Origin: Chitinophaga sp. YR573
GTDB taxonomy: Bacteria > Bacteroidota > Bacteroidia > Chitinophagales > Chitinophagaceae
DNA: 64,000 bases
Direction: 5' to 3'
Assembly: GCF_900110995.1 (NCBI RefSeq)
Contig: NZ_FOJF01000002.1
Location: 682,001-746,000, forward strand
Both the position numbers and the translations under genes were made by a program. The notes beneath the pieces are model-generated. The model did no database searches. It saw only the letters and a program-made list of their open reading frames with translations, and was not told the DNA's origin. This document shows positions 44,219 to 52,732 of this stretch, one piece after another. The first letter of the stretch is position 1. Each line of letters begins with the position of its first letter.

Positions 44219-46369
44219 ATGAAAACATGTTTACAGCTATTGTTATGCCTGTTAATAACGGGCAGCGTTGCCGCGCAAAAGACAGTTTACATTCCGGCAG
44301 AATTTTCCACGGCCCCTTTAAACACCTGGTCTTACAGCAAATCTTACCAGTCGGCCAACTTCATTGTCTTCTGGGGAAATGTAGTAGGTACGAACCCCGC
44401 AACCTATTCAGATCCCAACCTGGCATTTAACCCGCAGTCGATTTGTGATACCCTGGAAAAGATCTACACCAAATACATTAAGGAGATAAAATTCTGTTCT
44501 GATACTTCCACCAAGAACCTGGGTAAGTATAAGATCATTATTGTGATGAATGATACCTGGGGTACAAACGGGCCTTCCGGATGGGCCTTTGGTGGCACCT
44601 ACGGCAATACGATCGGCGCCATGTGGGTACATCCCAATTCAACAAGAGACGGGGGAGTGCTCAGTCATGAGTTAACACACTCCTTACAGGGTATGATCTC
44701 CATCCAGGAAAACACTGTAGGCGGTGGTTATATCAACTACGAGCCTTCCGGATTCTTCTGGGAAGCACATGCCAACTATATGCGTACGCAGATGTATCCC
44801 CGCTTTGCCGGAGATGACCTGCCCCGCTGGTTCGGTACGGAAATGTTCCACTGGAGTTCCACCCGTCACCACTATGGCACTTTCAAACTGCTCTACACTA
44901 TCCAGCAGCTGGACGGTATCGGTATGGTAAACCGCCTCTGGAAGGAGTCCCTGGCCAATGAACACCCGTTGATCACTTACCGCCGCCTGAAAGGCTGGAC
45001 TCAATCCCAGCTCAACGATTTCGCTTATGAATACGCCAAACGGGAACCCACCTACGATTATGCTATCAATGGGTTCGGTGGTATTATGCGGGCAGAAAGG
45101 GATCGTCTGAAAACACAGGAGCCACATTATGTATGGCGTATGCATACGGTACTGCAACAGATCAGTGCTACTACGGGAAGGTATGTAGTACCGGATGCTT
45201 TCGCTCCGCAGGACTATGGCTACAACATTATTCCTTTGTACACCACCTGCAGCTCCCGTAACGTCACTGTTAAATTCAAAGGGCATACGGAAGTGAATGC
45301 TACTGCCGGCTGGCGTTATGGCTTTGTGGCCGAGAATGCAGATGGTACGGTATCCCGTTATGGTGCTTTGAATAGCGCTAATGAAGGGCAGATCAGTTTT
45401 CAGATGAACACCAACGAAACGAAGTTGTACCTGGTGGTGATGGGAGCGCCTACTACGCATACTTCTTATGTATGGGAGCCGGGATGGCCTAAGATCAAAA
45501 GATATCCTTATGAAATCCGTATTGCCAATGCAGTACCGGAAGGATACCAGAGTACTTACCGGTCTGCTTATAAAACTAACGGTCATGCACATTCCAATGG
45601 TGGTGGCTGGGTAGCGAATACAGCAACCGTAGCTTCTACTGCTTATGTTGGCCCTAATGCGATTGTACTGGGTACATCTAATATCTCAGGTACTGCACGC
45701 ATAGAAGGTACTGCCTGGGTAGAGAATGCTACTGTACAGGGAACGGTGGTAATTAAAGGAAATGCAAGTGTATGGTATGGTTCTTACTCAGGAGCAGCGC
45801 AGGTGCTGGACAATGCGGTATTAAGTTATTGCACATTATCCGGTAATGCGATTCTCAAAGGAGATGCGATGGAATGGGGTGTAACTTTCGGTAATAGTGT
45901 AGTAGTAGGTGGTGATGCGGAGTTAGGCAGTTGCAGTACGAATGGTACTTATTTACAGGTGCCTCATACGAATAATGGTCGTACAGAATGTGATGGTAAA
46001 ACAGCTACCGATGCGTCCAATGTGGATGTCAACAGCACTTATACTCAGTTCACAGATACGCAGATGGCCTTCACGGGTAGTGTAGCCTGTACAACTGCTG
46101 CATTGGCTGTTGCGCATGAAGAAGCTGTGGTAAATGACATGACGGTATATCCTAATCCTGCTGTGGGTTCATTTAATGTAAGTCTGCCCGCTGGTGAAGG
46201 AATACTATTATCACTTTATGACAGTGAAGGGAAGGAAGTGTTGAGAAAGAATGTAACGTCTGTAAGTAATGTAACAATAGATACCGATGGATTTAAACCG
46301 GGCGTATTTATATTGAAAGTTACAGGGAAGAATAAAACATTTACGAAGAAGGTGATTATCACTAAATAA
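44219..46369 (+). CDS. Svx/AvrXca-like gluzincin metalloprotease with T9SS sorting domain
   Basis: A 716-residue secreted protein. After the signal (LQLLLCLLITGSVAAQ) comes SANFIVFWGN and a metallopeptidase core with His150-Glu151-His154 in LSHELTHSL and a downstream acid, Glu182, in FFWEAHANYM. Residues about 450-590 are hexapeptide-like beta-helix repeats (GTARIEGTAWVENATVQGTV, GNASVWYG, GNAILKGDAM). The last 75 residues (MTVYPNPAVGSFNVSLPAGEG through FTKKVIITK) form a type A T9SS sorting domain, so the protein is exported to the surface or medium. The architecture matches Svx of Pectobacterium and AvrXca of Xanthomonas. I recall that Svx was reported to degrade plant extensins. Confidence 0.82.
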   Translation: MKTCLQLLLCLLITGSVAAQKTVYIPAEFSTAPLNTWSYSKSYQSANFIVFWGNVVGTNPATYSDPNLAFNPQSICDTLEKIYTKYIKEIKFCSDTSTKNLGKYKIIIVMNDTWGTNGPSGWAFGGTYGNTIGAMWVHPNSTRDGGVLSHELTHSLQGMISIQENTVGGGYINYEPSGFFWEAHANYMRTQMYPRFAGDDLPRWFGTEMFHWSSTRHHYGTFKLLYTIQQLDGIGMVNRLWKESLANEHPLITYRRLKGWTQSQLNDFAYEYAKREPTYDYAINGFGGIMRAERDRLKTQEPHYVWRMHTVLQQISATTGRYVVPDAFAPQDYGYNIIPLYTTCSSRNVTVKFKGHTEVNATAGWRYGFVAENADGTVSRYGALNSANEGQISFQMNTNETKLYLVVMGAPTTHTSYVWEPGWPKIKRYPYEIRIANAVPEGYQSTYRSAYKTNGHAHSNGGGWVANTATVASTAYVGPNAIVLGTSNISGTARIEGTAWVENATVQGTVVIKGNASVWYGSYSGAAQVLDNAVLSYCTLSGNAILKGDAMEWGVTFGNSVVVGGDAELGSCSTNGTYLQVPHTNNGRTECDGKTATDASNVDVNSTYTQFTDTQMAFTGSVACTTAALAVAHEEAVVNDMTVYPNPAVGSFNVSLPAGEGILLSLYDSEGKEVLRKNVTSVSNVTIDTDGFKPGVFILKVTGKNKTFTKKVIITK

Positions 46370-46373
46370 AAAG

Positions 46374-46406
46374 AAGGAGGCTGATCAAACCTGATCAGCC
46401 TCCTTT
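46374..46406. terminator. Hairpin terminator
   Basis: AAGGAGGCTGATCA and TGATCAGCCTCCTT pair perfectly around AACC, followed by T residues, just after the Svx-like gene. Confidence 0.9.
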
Positions 46407-46459
46407 AATACTATATTAACTCAGCATGATATCATTCTGTTATTGACTGATTGTTAATA

Positions 46460-46487
46460 TTGAGTTTACATCAGGAGAGTATGTTTG
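46460..46487 (+). promoter_or_regulatory. Promoter of the sigma factor gene, near-leaderless
   Basis: TTG (46460-46462), a 17-base spacer and TATGTTTG (46480-46487) match the Bacteroidota consensus. The ATG is at 46495, so transcription would start at or within a few bases of the start codon. Confidence 0.6.
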
Positions 46488-46494
46488 TACCATA

Positions 46495-47064
46495 ATGGAC
46501 AAGCTTGCAGACAACCGGCTGATGGAGCTGATAAAGGGAGGAAACAATCACGCATTTACTGCATTGGTAAACAGATACTGGGAAGATCTATACCGGCATG
46601 TGCATACCCGACTGCGTCATGAAGAAGATACCAAAGATATTTTGCAGGAGATCTTTATCACTGTATGGAAGAACAGGGAAACTATTACAGTAGATGATAA
46701 AGGAATGGGTGCTTATCTCTTTCAGGCTGCCCGTTATTCCGTCATAGATCATTTCAGTAAACCTCATACTATTATCTATAATGAAGAACTGTTACAGGAG
46801 TTAGTCTCCGCTTCTGCCCATGAACAACTGGAATTGAAAGAAATCGAACAGCAGGTGATCAAAGCGCTGGACAGCATGCCTGAAAGATTACAGCTCCCTT
46901 ACCGCCTTAGCCGCTACCAGCATCTCAGTAACAGGGAAATAGCCATCAGGTTATCTCTGTCAGAACAAACTGTTAAGAATAATATCTCCATCACATTACG
47001 CTACCTGCGTACACATATAAATGAAGCAGGTTTCCTGGTCGTTGTAGTGTTCATAATTCCTTAA
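46495..47064 (+). CDS. ECF RNA polymerase sigma factor
   Basis: A 189-residue sigma-70 of the Bacteroidota ECF type. Region 2 is FTALVNRYWEDLYRHVHTRLRHEEDTKDILQEIFITVWKNRETI. Region 4 is ALDSMPERLQLPYRLSRYQHLSNREIAIRLSLSEQTVKNNISITLRYLR. A hydrophobic tail FLVVVVFIIP ends the protein, as in many family members. It lies upstream of a FecR anti-sigma gene and a SusC with an STN domain, so the three form a trans-envelope signalling chain that turns on the SusCD operon. Confidence 0.93.
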   Translation: MDKLADNRLMELIKGGNNHAFTALVNRYWEDLYRHVHTRLRHEEDTKDILQEIFITVWKNRETITVDDKGMGAYLFQAARYSVIDHFSKPHTIIYNEELLQELVSASAHEQLELKEIEQQVIKALDSMPERLQLPYRLSRYQHLSNREIAIRLSLSEQTVKNNISITLRYLRTHINEAGFLVVVVFIIP

Positions 47065-47111
47065 CATACTTTATCGGTACTTCTATCCCGCTGCAGGGAT
47101 ATATAGTGCGT

Positions 47112-48029
47112 ATGGACCTGAAGGCTATCTTAAACAAATATATTAATGGCACTGCTACACCGGCAGAAGTTGAACTGGTTGAGAAATGGTATGCTTCCTT
47201 CAGAGAAGATGTAATACCACATGAACGGGTAGAAAAAGAACAACTGCGTAAAGAGATTGTGTCCGGTATTATGGAACATCTTCCTCAGAAATCTGATAAA
47301 AGATGGTGGAAGGTGGCTGCTGCCGTTGTAGTTCTTGTTACGGGAAGCGCTTTGTTCTTTAAACCCAGGCCTGTAAAGATTACAGCAGTTGCTAAACTGG
47401 TAAATACAGCAGCGGGTACCCGCAAAGTAATCACCCTTTCTGATGGTTCTGTGATTCATTTAAATGCATTAACACAGATAACAATTCCGGGGGATTATGG
47501 TGTGAAAGACAGGCGTGTACAATTATCAGGAGAAGCATTTTTTGAGATAACACCTGATCCGGCGCATCCTTTCATCGTCAGTAGTGGTACTTTAAATACG
47601 ACTGTATTAGGTACTTCTTTTAATATAAGGGCTTATAAAGAACAAAAAGAATGGCAGATAACAGTAGCCACAGGAAAGGTAAAAGTAGTACAATCACAAC
47701 AGGTATTATCAGATTCCCTTACCGCCAGCCGTTGCCTGGCCTACAATTTCAGTACAAAAGAAACAACCATCAGTAATATCCCGGGAGATATGACAGGAGC
47801 CTGGCGTAAGAATATCTTTTATTTCAATAACAGTACACTGTCTGAAATAGGAGAAGAACTGCAACGCCAGTATAATATCCAGGTAACTGTTACAGGAAAA
47901 AACAGGGGTCATTATAAGATCAGCTTCTCGCAACAGCCACTGGAAAAAGTGTTAAAAGTATTATCAGGATTAACAGGTATTACCTATGCAATACATAACA
48001 AAGAAGTAATCATTCACAGTAAAAATTAA
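47112..48029 (+). CDS. FecR-family anti-sigma factor
   Basis: A 305-residue membrane protein (ATG at 47112 preferred over GTG at 47106). The N-terminal cytoplasmic part, LKAILNKYINGTATPAEVELVEKWYASF, binds the sigma factor. One membrane helix follows (WWKVAAAVVVLVTGSALFF). The periplasmic FecR domain has ITLSDGSVIHLNALTQITIPGDY, VQLSGEAFFEITPDPAHPFIVSSG and TVLGTSFNIRAY. The C-terminal STN-like part ends FSQQPLEKVLKVLSGLTGITY. It would relay ligand occupancy of the SusC to the sigma factor. Confidence 0.93.
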   Translation: MDLKAILNKYINGTATPAEVELVEKWYASFREDVIPHERVEKEQLRKEIVSGIMEHLPQKSDKRWWKVAAAVVVLVTGSALFFKPRPVKITAVAKLVNTAAGTRKVITLSDGSVIHLNALTQITIPGDYGVKDRRVQLSGEAFFEITPDPAHPFIVSSGTLNTTVLGTSFNIRAYKEQKEWQITVATGKVKVVQSQQVLSDSLTASRCLAYNFSTKETTISNIPGDMTGAWRKNIFYFNNSTLSEIGEELQRQYNIQVTVTGKNRGHYKISFSQQPLEKVLKVLSGLTGITYAIHNKEVIIHSKN

Positions 48030-48031
48030 AA

Positions 48032-48083
48032 AGCCAGAAGTGTTTGCGGCACTTCCGGCTGGTTTGCACACTTGTTAGTGTGC
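48032..48083 (+). promoter_or_regulatory. Two consecutive hairpins between fecR-like and susC-like genes
   Basis: AGCCAGAAGTG/CACTTCCGGCT (48032-48042, 48050-48060; one mismatch) and GCACACT-TGTT-AGTGTGC (48066-48083; perfect) lie in the 79-bp gap. They may terminate fecR transcription, stabilise the susC message or set the level of readthrough. Confidence 0.55.
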
Positions 48084-48108
48084 AGCGTTTTCAACTTACA
48101 TTAAAAAC

Positions 48109-51100
48109 ATGTCAAAGATGCACAAAATTTTCTCAGGTTACTACAACCTGTTTAAAAAGCTTTTTTCTTTAAAAATGAGAATTACCAGCTTCTTTCTGCT
48201 ATTTTCTTCCGTTTTGTCTTTTGCCGCCAGCGGCTCGGGACAATCGATGAATGAAGTCAAAGTGAGTCTGCACATCAAAGACAGACCCCTCAAAGAGGTA
48301 CTGAACCTCGTTGAGCAGCAATCCTCCTTTATTATCGGCTACAACCGGGATAATATCCCCGATAGTAACAGGATCAGTTATTCTGCTGATAATAAATCGG
48401 TGGCCAGGGTACTCAATGAATTGTTGTCGGCCTATCCGGTGATGATCAGCCAGGTAAATGAGAAATATATCCTCATCAATAAACTACAGCAACCAGTGAT
48501 CCTCACCGGTAAAGTGACTGATAAAACCACCGGAGAAGCCTTACCAGGTGTAAGCATCAGCATCAAAGGGACTTCTTCCGGTACTGCTACAAATGTAGAG
48601 GGTAAGTTCTCATTACGCCTTCCGCAGGATAGGGAAGAAGGTATACTGGTAGTATATTTCCTGGGATATAAAAGACAGGAAATTCCTGTTAATAAAAACA
48701 CAACTGCACTGAATATAGCACTGGTGGTAGACCGTATGGGGCTGGATGAAGTAGTGGTAACAGGGCAGGGACTGGACATCAGCAAAAGAAGGTTATCATC
48801 CAATGTAGTGAGCATCGGTACCAAAGAACTGGACCAGGCACCTTCAGGCAGGCTGGACCAGATGTTACAGGGTAAACTGCCCAATGCGCAGATACGTCTT
48901 ACTGGTGGTCAGGCAGGAGCTACTTCCATCATCCGCGCCAGAGGGGTTAACTCCGCTTTCGTCAACTCTACACCTATTATTTATGTAGATGGTGTAAGAA
49001 TGGATAACCTGAACACCGCTTCCAAACTGGGTGGTGGTAGTACACAGGGTGCTGCTGTAAGTGCGATAGCAGATATTCCAATGGATAATATTGAGAAGAT
49101 AGAATACATCAATGGTGGTGCTGCTACTACCATGTACGGTTCTGATGCGGCTAATGGGGTGATCCAGATCTTTACTAAAAAAAGCGGTGCCGACAGAACA
49201 GATATCACTGTAGAAACACAGATGGGGGTGGAGACTCCTACAGCAGACTTCCTGCACTTTAAACGTACTAAAGACCTGTTATTCCAGAATGGTTTCTACC
49301 AGAAACAACACCTGGCACTGAATGGAGGAAAAGATAACTTCGGATATAGTTTCTCCGGGAATTATAGTAACAGTAAGGGTGTACAGATCTTTAACCAGAA
49401 CAGCAACCGTCGTATCGATTTCAGCAGCGGCTTCCGTGCTGGTTTAGGTAAAAAGGTTGTATACGAAAGCTCTTTCACTTATGTAAACAATAACTACAAA
49501 CGTAACCGCAATGGTAACCAGGGTGGATACACAGGTTTATGGTTTGCGGAAAGTGGCGCTTCTTCTATTACAGGCCCTAAGTTCAGTCCGATTATAGATA
49601 CTTTGTCAGATGCTTCTTACGCGAAGATGAAAGCCTATGTATCACAGGCAGAACGATTACAGGATAACAGCATTGCTGTAAACAGGTTCCAGACTTCACA
49701 GGTGTTTAAATACACTCCAATGAAGAACCTTGTATTCAAGGCTACCGGTGGTATTGATTACCGTGTGCAGAAGAACCAGGTGATCACCACTAATCAATAT
49801 CTCTCCTTTACTACCAATACTACTGTAACCGATCAGGGTAGTGTGTCTAATGCCGACCGTAAATACCTGGGTATTACACTGGAACTGAATGGTCAGTATG
49901 AAGCAAAGGCAGGCGATTTCTCTTTTGTAACTACTGCTGGCGGACAACTATTCCGTAATGAAGATCAGCAGATCTTATACGTGGGTAGTAATATCAGGGA
50001 TGGATCACGTATCATCTCTAACGCCGCTACTAAAACCAGCGATGAATATTATTTACAGGTAGTGAACTACGGGATGTACTTACAGGAAAATATCGGGTTC
50101 AAAAACAAACTGTTCCTGGATATGGGTCTCAGAGGTGATGGTAATCCTGCCTTTGGTAAAAATATCGGCGTCCAGTATTATCCTAAAGTGGGGATCTCTT
50201 ATGTACCCAGTGCGGAACCCTGGTTTGATGCAGTGGCTAACGTACTTTCTTCCACTAAGATCCGTGGTGGTTTTGGTGTAGCTGGTAACCTGCCTACTGC
50301 TTTCGCTAATCAGCGTACCATTGCTTTCAGCGGATATCAGGGCGGACAGGCAGCTTATTTTGGGCAACCTGGTAATCCAAACCTGAAGCCTGAAAAAACA
50401 CAGACGGCTGAAGGTGCTATCGATCTTGGTTTCTTACATGACCGTATCCTGTTATCTGCAGGTTATTATCACTCTACGACTAACAACGCATTGTTTTATG
50501 TACCTGCTACTCCTTCCAGCGGACAATCACAATCACAGTTATATAACGTGGGTAAGATCCTGAATCGCGGATATGAATTCAACTTCGTGGTTGTGCCTGT
50601 GCAGACAAAAAATATCACCCTGCGTGTAAATGCATCTGTTAATACACTGTACAATAAAGTACTGAGTTCCGGTGGTGTAGCGCCGTTTAATATCAATGGG
50701 TTTAGTGCACGTACTATCCAGACCGTTGTACAGGAAGGTTATTCCATTGGTTTCCTGAGAGGGAATAAAGGTGTGTTTGGCGCTGATGGTACACTGGCAT
50801 CTACTACCGCCCAGCAGGACCTTGGTAAAACTATTCCGGACCTGTTTGGTAGTTTCGGTCTCAACTTCCGCTATAAGAATTTCGAACTGTATGCCAATGG
50901 TGATTACCAGAAAGGTGCATATGCCAATTCATTCGACAGGCAGTTCCGTTTCAACTACGGAGCAGGTAATGAAGGTATTCCACAGGCAGAAATTGATAAG
51001 AACAAACGTACCAACTGGCTCAACTTTACCAATATGTTTACAGAGAAAACCGACTTCCTGAAAGTAAGAACTATCGGTTGCTCCTATACGCTGAAAGGTG

Positions 51101-51303
51101 CATTGTTAAATAATAAGGTAAAGTCTGTGACGATTGGTTTCATGGCCGTGAACCCATTGAACTTTGTATCATCCAGTTTCGATCCTGAAGCGACTATCAG
51201 TGGTGCTGCACAGGGACAGGGAGGTGCTACTACAGGTGGTATTTCTTATGCTACTTATTCCTCTCCGCGTCAATGGCTGGGTTCTTTTAAAATTAACTTC
51301 TAA
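48109..51303 (+). CDS. SusC/RagA-family TonB-linked transporter with STN signalling domain
   Basis: A 1064-residue outer-membrane transporter. The signal (FFLLFSSVLSFAASGSGQ) is followed by an STN domain (VSLHIKDRPLKEVLNLVEQQSSFIIGYNRDNIP) that contacts the FecR protein. Then comes the carboxypeptidase-like domain (LTGKVTDKTTGEALPGVSISIKGTSSGTATNVEGKF), the TonB box region LDEVVVTGQG and a plug (GRLDQMLQGKLPNAQIRLTGGQAG, RGVNSAFVNSTPIIYVDG). The barrel ends SSPRQWLGSFKINF. It is regulated by the upstream sigma/FecR pair. The cargo is unknown; a phosphodiesterase gene in the operon suggests a phosphate-containing ligand. Confidence 0.94.
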   Translation: MSKMHKIFSGYYNLFKKLFSLKMRITSFFLLFSSVLSFAASGSGQSMNEVKVSLHIKDRPLKEVLNLVEQQSSFIIGYNRDNIPDSNRISYSADNKSVARVLNELLSAYPVMISQVNEKYILINKLQQPVILTGKVTDKTTGEALPGVSISIKGTSSGTATNVEGKFSLRLPQDREEGILVVYFLGYKRQEIPVNKNTTALNIALVVDRMGLDEVVVTGQGLDISKRRLSSNVVSIGTKELDQAPSGRLDQMLQGKLPNAQIRLTGGQAGATSIIRARGVNSAFVNSTPIIYVDGVRMDNLNTASKLGGGSTQGAAVSAIADIPMDNIEKIEYINGGAATTMYGSDAANGVIQIFTKKSGADRTDITVETQMGVETPTADFLHFKRTKDLLFQNGFYQKQHLALNGGKDNFGYSFSGNYSNSKGVQIFNQNSNRRIDFSSGFRAGLGKKVVYESSFTYVNNNYKRNRNGNQGGYTGLWFAESGASSITGPKFSPIIDTLSDASYAKMKAYVSQAERLQDNSIAVNRFQTSQVFKYTPMKNLVFKATGGIDYRVQKNQVITTNQYLSFTTNTTVTDQGSVSNADRKYLGITLELNGQYEAKAGDFSFVTTAGGQLFRNEDQQILYVGSNIRDGSRIISNAATKTSDEYYLQVVNYGMYLQENIGFKNKLFLDMGLRGDGNPAFGKNIGVQYYPKVGISYVPSAEPWFDAVANVLSSTKIRGGFGVAGNLPTAFANQRTIAFSGYQGGQAAYFGQPGNPNLKPEKTQTAEGAIDLGFLHDRILLSAGYYHSTTNNALFYVPATPSSGQSQSQLYNVGKILNRGYEFNFVVVPVQTKNITLRVNASVNTLYNKVLSSGGVAPFNINGFSARTIQTVVQEGYSIGFLRGNKGVFGADGTLASTTAQQDLGKTIPDLFGSFGLNFRYKNFELYANGDYQKGAYANSFDRQFRFNYGAGNEGIPQAEIDKNKRTNWLNFTNMFTEKTDFLKVRTIGCSYTLKGALLNNKVKSVTIGFMAVNPLNFVSSSFDPEATISGAAQGQGGATTGGISYATYSSPRQWLGSFKINF

Positions 51304-51313
51304 TGCTGAAACA

Positions 51314-52726
51314 ATGAAGAAAGTCTTTTTATATAGCATCATCACCGTATTACTCGGTGCCTGTAATGTATTAAATCCGAATATAACAGACGATGTATAC
51401 GTGGGTAACTCCGGCGCTACTTCCAGTTGGGTAAACGGCTTACGCCGCCAGCTGGCGCTTACTATGAACCAGGTAGTAGTGAGTACCGAACTGGTATCCG
51501 ATGATTATTACAATAACCGTACTTTAAGCAGTAAAGTATTTGATATTCCGCAGATAGATTATTTTGATCTGGATGTAAACAACCTGCAAATACAGGTGCA
51601 GAGCCTGCGTGAAATGGCTGAATATGGATTGAACAAAGTACTACCGGGAGATATCACTACTAAAGCGGCTGATTCCGCAGAAGTATATTTTAGTCTGGCT
51701 TTTGCACATATCCTCAGTGGTGAACTGTTTGTAGGTTTACCTGGCAGCAGTGGTGGTGTGGTACTCACTCCAACAGAACACCTCAATCTGGCTATTACCA
51801 GTCTGGATAAAGCTATTTCATTGCTCCCCACCAATGATGAGCAAACAGCTTATATCCTGTTGAAAGCACGCGCTTATTATAGTTTAGGAGATGCAGTTAA
51901 TGCTGCTAAATATGCGGACATTGCAAAGGCTAAAAACACATTACTGCGTCAGGTAAAATATGATGGTATAAATGGGGTGAACAATGATATGCAAACATAT
52001 CTGTTCTCTTCAACGAATAATGAATTTGCACCATTGCCCCGGCTCGATTTCCTGGACCCTAAGTATTACCATATAGGTTTAGCCAGTGCGGACCAGAAGC
52101 CTGTTACCATTGTAAAAGGAGAAGAGGCCTACCTGATCATTGCAGAATCGCAGATAGCTGCCAATACGCTGGATGCGGGCCGTCAGACATTAAAAGACTT
52201 ACTCACACAGGTGATTGCCCTGCGTCCCGTTGTACAACTGGATGATAGCAAAGAAACCCGTAACGGCGGGAATCGTACCGATTACCCACTGACTGCCGTG
52301 AATGTAAAATTCGATGCTTCCGACAGTACCCGCAGTAACTATGTACTGAACAGAAAGGCTGGCACCATCAGTGCTTATACGGTTTCCGGTACGAAAGTAA
52401 CGGCTGCCGAACTGGATGCTGCTGTTACCCAGGATCAGCTGTTATACCTGCTGTATCGCATGCGTCAGGAGATTTTCATGGCAGAAGGCCGTCGTATGAC
52501 AGACCTCGGTATTAAGTTTCCTGTATCTCAGACAGAGCAGCTGAATAATAAAAATGTAGAGGATGCGGATATCAAAGCGCAGATCCCTTCTTTTATTCCG
52601 CTTGCCCGTGGCATGGATGACTTTACTTATGATGTAGCGAATGGTATTGTTACCATGAAGTACGATATGAATAAAGTGCTGGTAGCTAATAAGCAGGCTA
52701 AAGAGATTTTCCCATTTATCAATTAA
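51314..52726 (+). CDS. Divergent SusD-like lipoprotein
   Basis: Start at the ATG at 51314 (10 bp after the SusC stop), giving the lipoprotein signal MKKVFLYSIITVLLGAC. The frame is open farther upstream, but only inside the SusC gene. The 470-residue mature part has TPR-like helices (AEVYFSLAFAHILSGELFVGLPG, AYILLKARAYYSLGDAVNAAKYADIAKAKN) and the SusD-like C-terminal block EEAYLIIAESQIAANTLDAGRQTLKDLL with RMRQEIFMAEGRRMTDLGIKFP. It differs enough from classical SusD to count as divergent. Confidence 0.82.
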   Translation: MKKVFLYSIITVLLGACNVLNPNITDDVYVGNSGATSSWVNGLRRQLALTMNQVVVSTELVSDDYYNNRTLSSKVFDIPQIDYFDLDVNNLQIQVQSLREMAEYGLNKVLPGDITTKAADSAEVYFSLAFAHILSGELFVGLPGSSGGVVLTPTEHLNLAITSLDKAISLLPTNDEQTAYILLKARAYYSLGDAVNAAKYADIAKAKNTLLRQVKYDGINGVNNDMQTYLFSSTNNEFAPLPRLDFLDPKYYHIGLASADQKPVTIVKGEEAYLIIAESQIAANTLDAGRQTLKDLLTQVIALRPVVQLDDSKETRNGGNRTDYPLTAVNVKFDASDSTRSNYVLNRKAGTISAYTVSGTKVTAAELDAAVTQDQLLYLLYRMRQEIFMAEGRRMTDLGIKFPVSQTEQLNNKNVEDADIKAQIPSFIPLARGMDDFTYDVANGIVTMKYDMNKVLVANKQAKEIFPFIN

Positions 52727-52732
52727 GAAATT

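Noticed and set aside
44684..45592. 302-codon open frame on the minus strand inside the Svx-like gene
   Set aside because: It is antisense to a gene with clear domain structure, has no recognisable motif or signal, and arises from the codon pattern of the opposite strand.
51164..51313. Upstream start for the SusD-like gene inside SusC
   Set aside because: The extra 50 residues overlap SusC in another frame and hide the lipoprotein signal; the ATG at 51314 gives a perfect signal.
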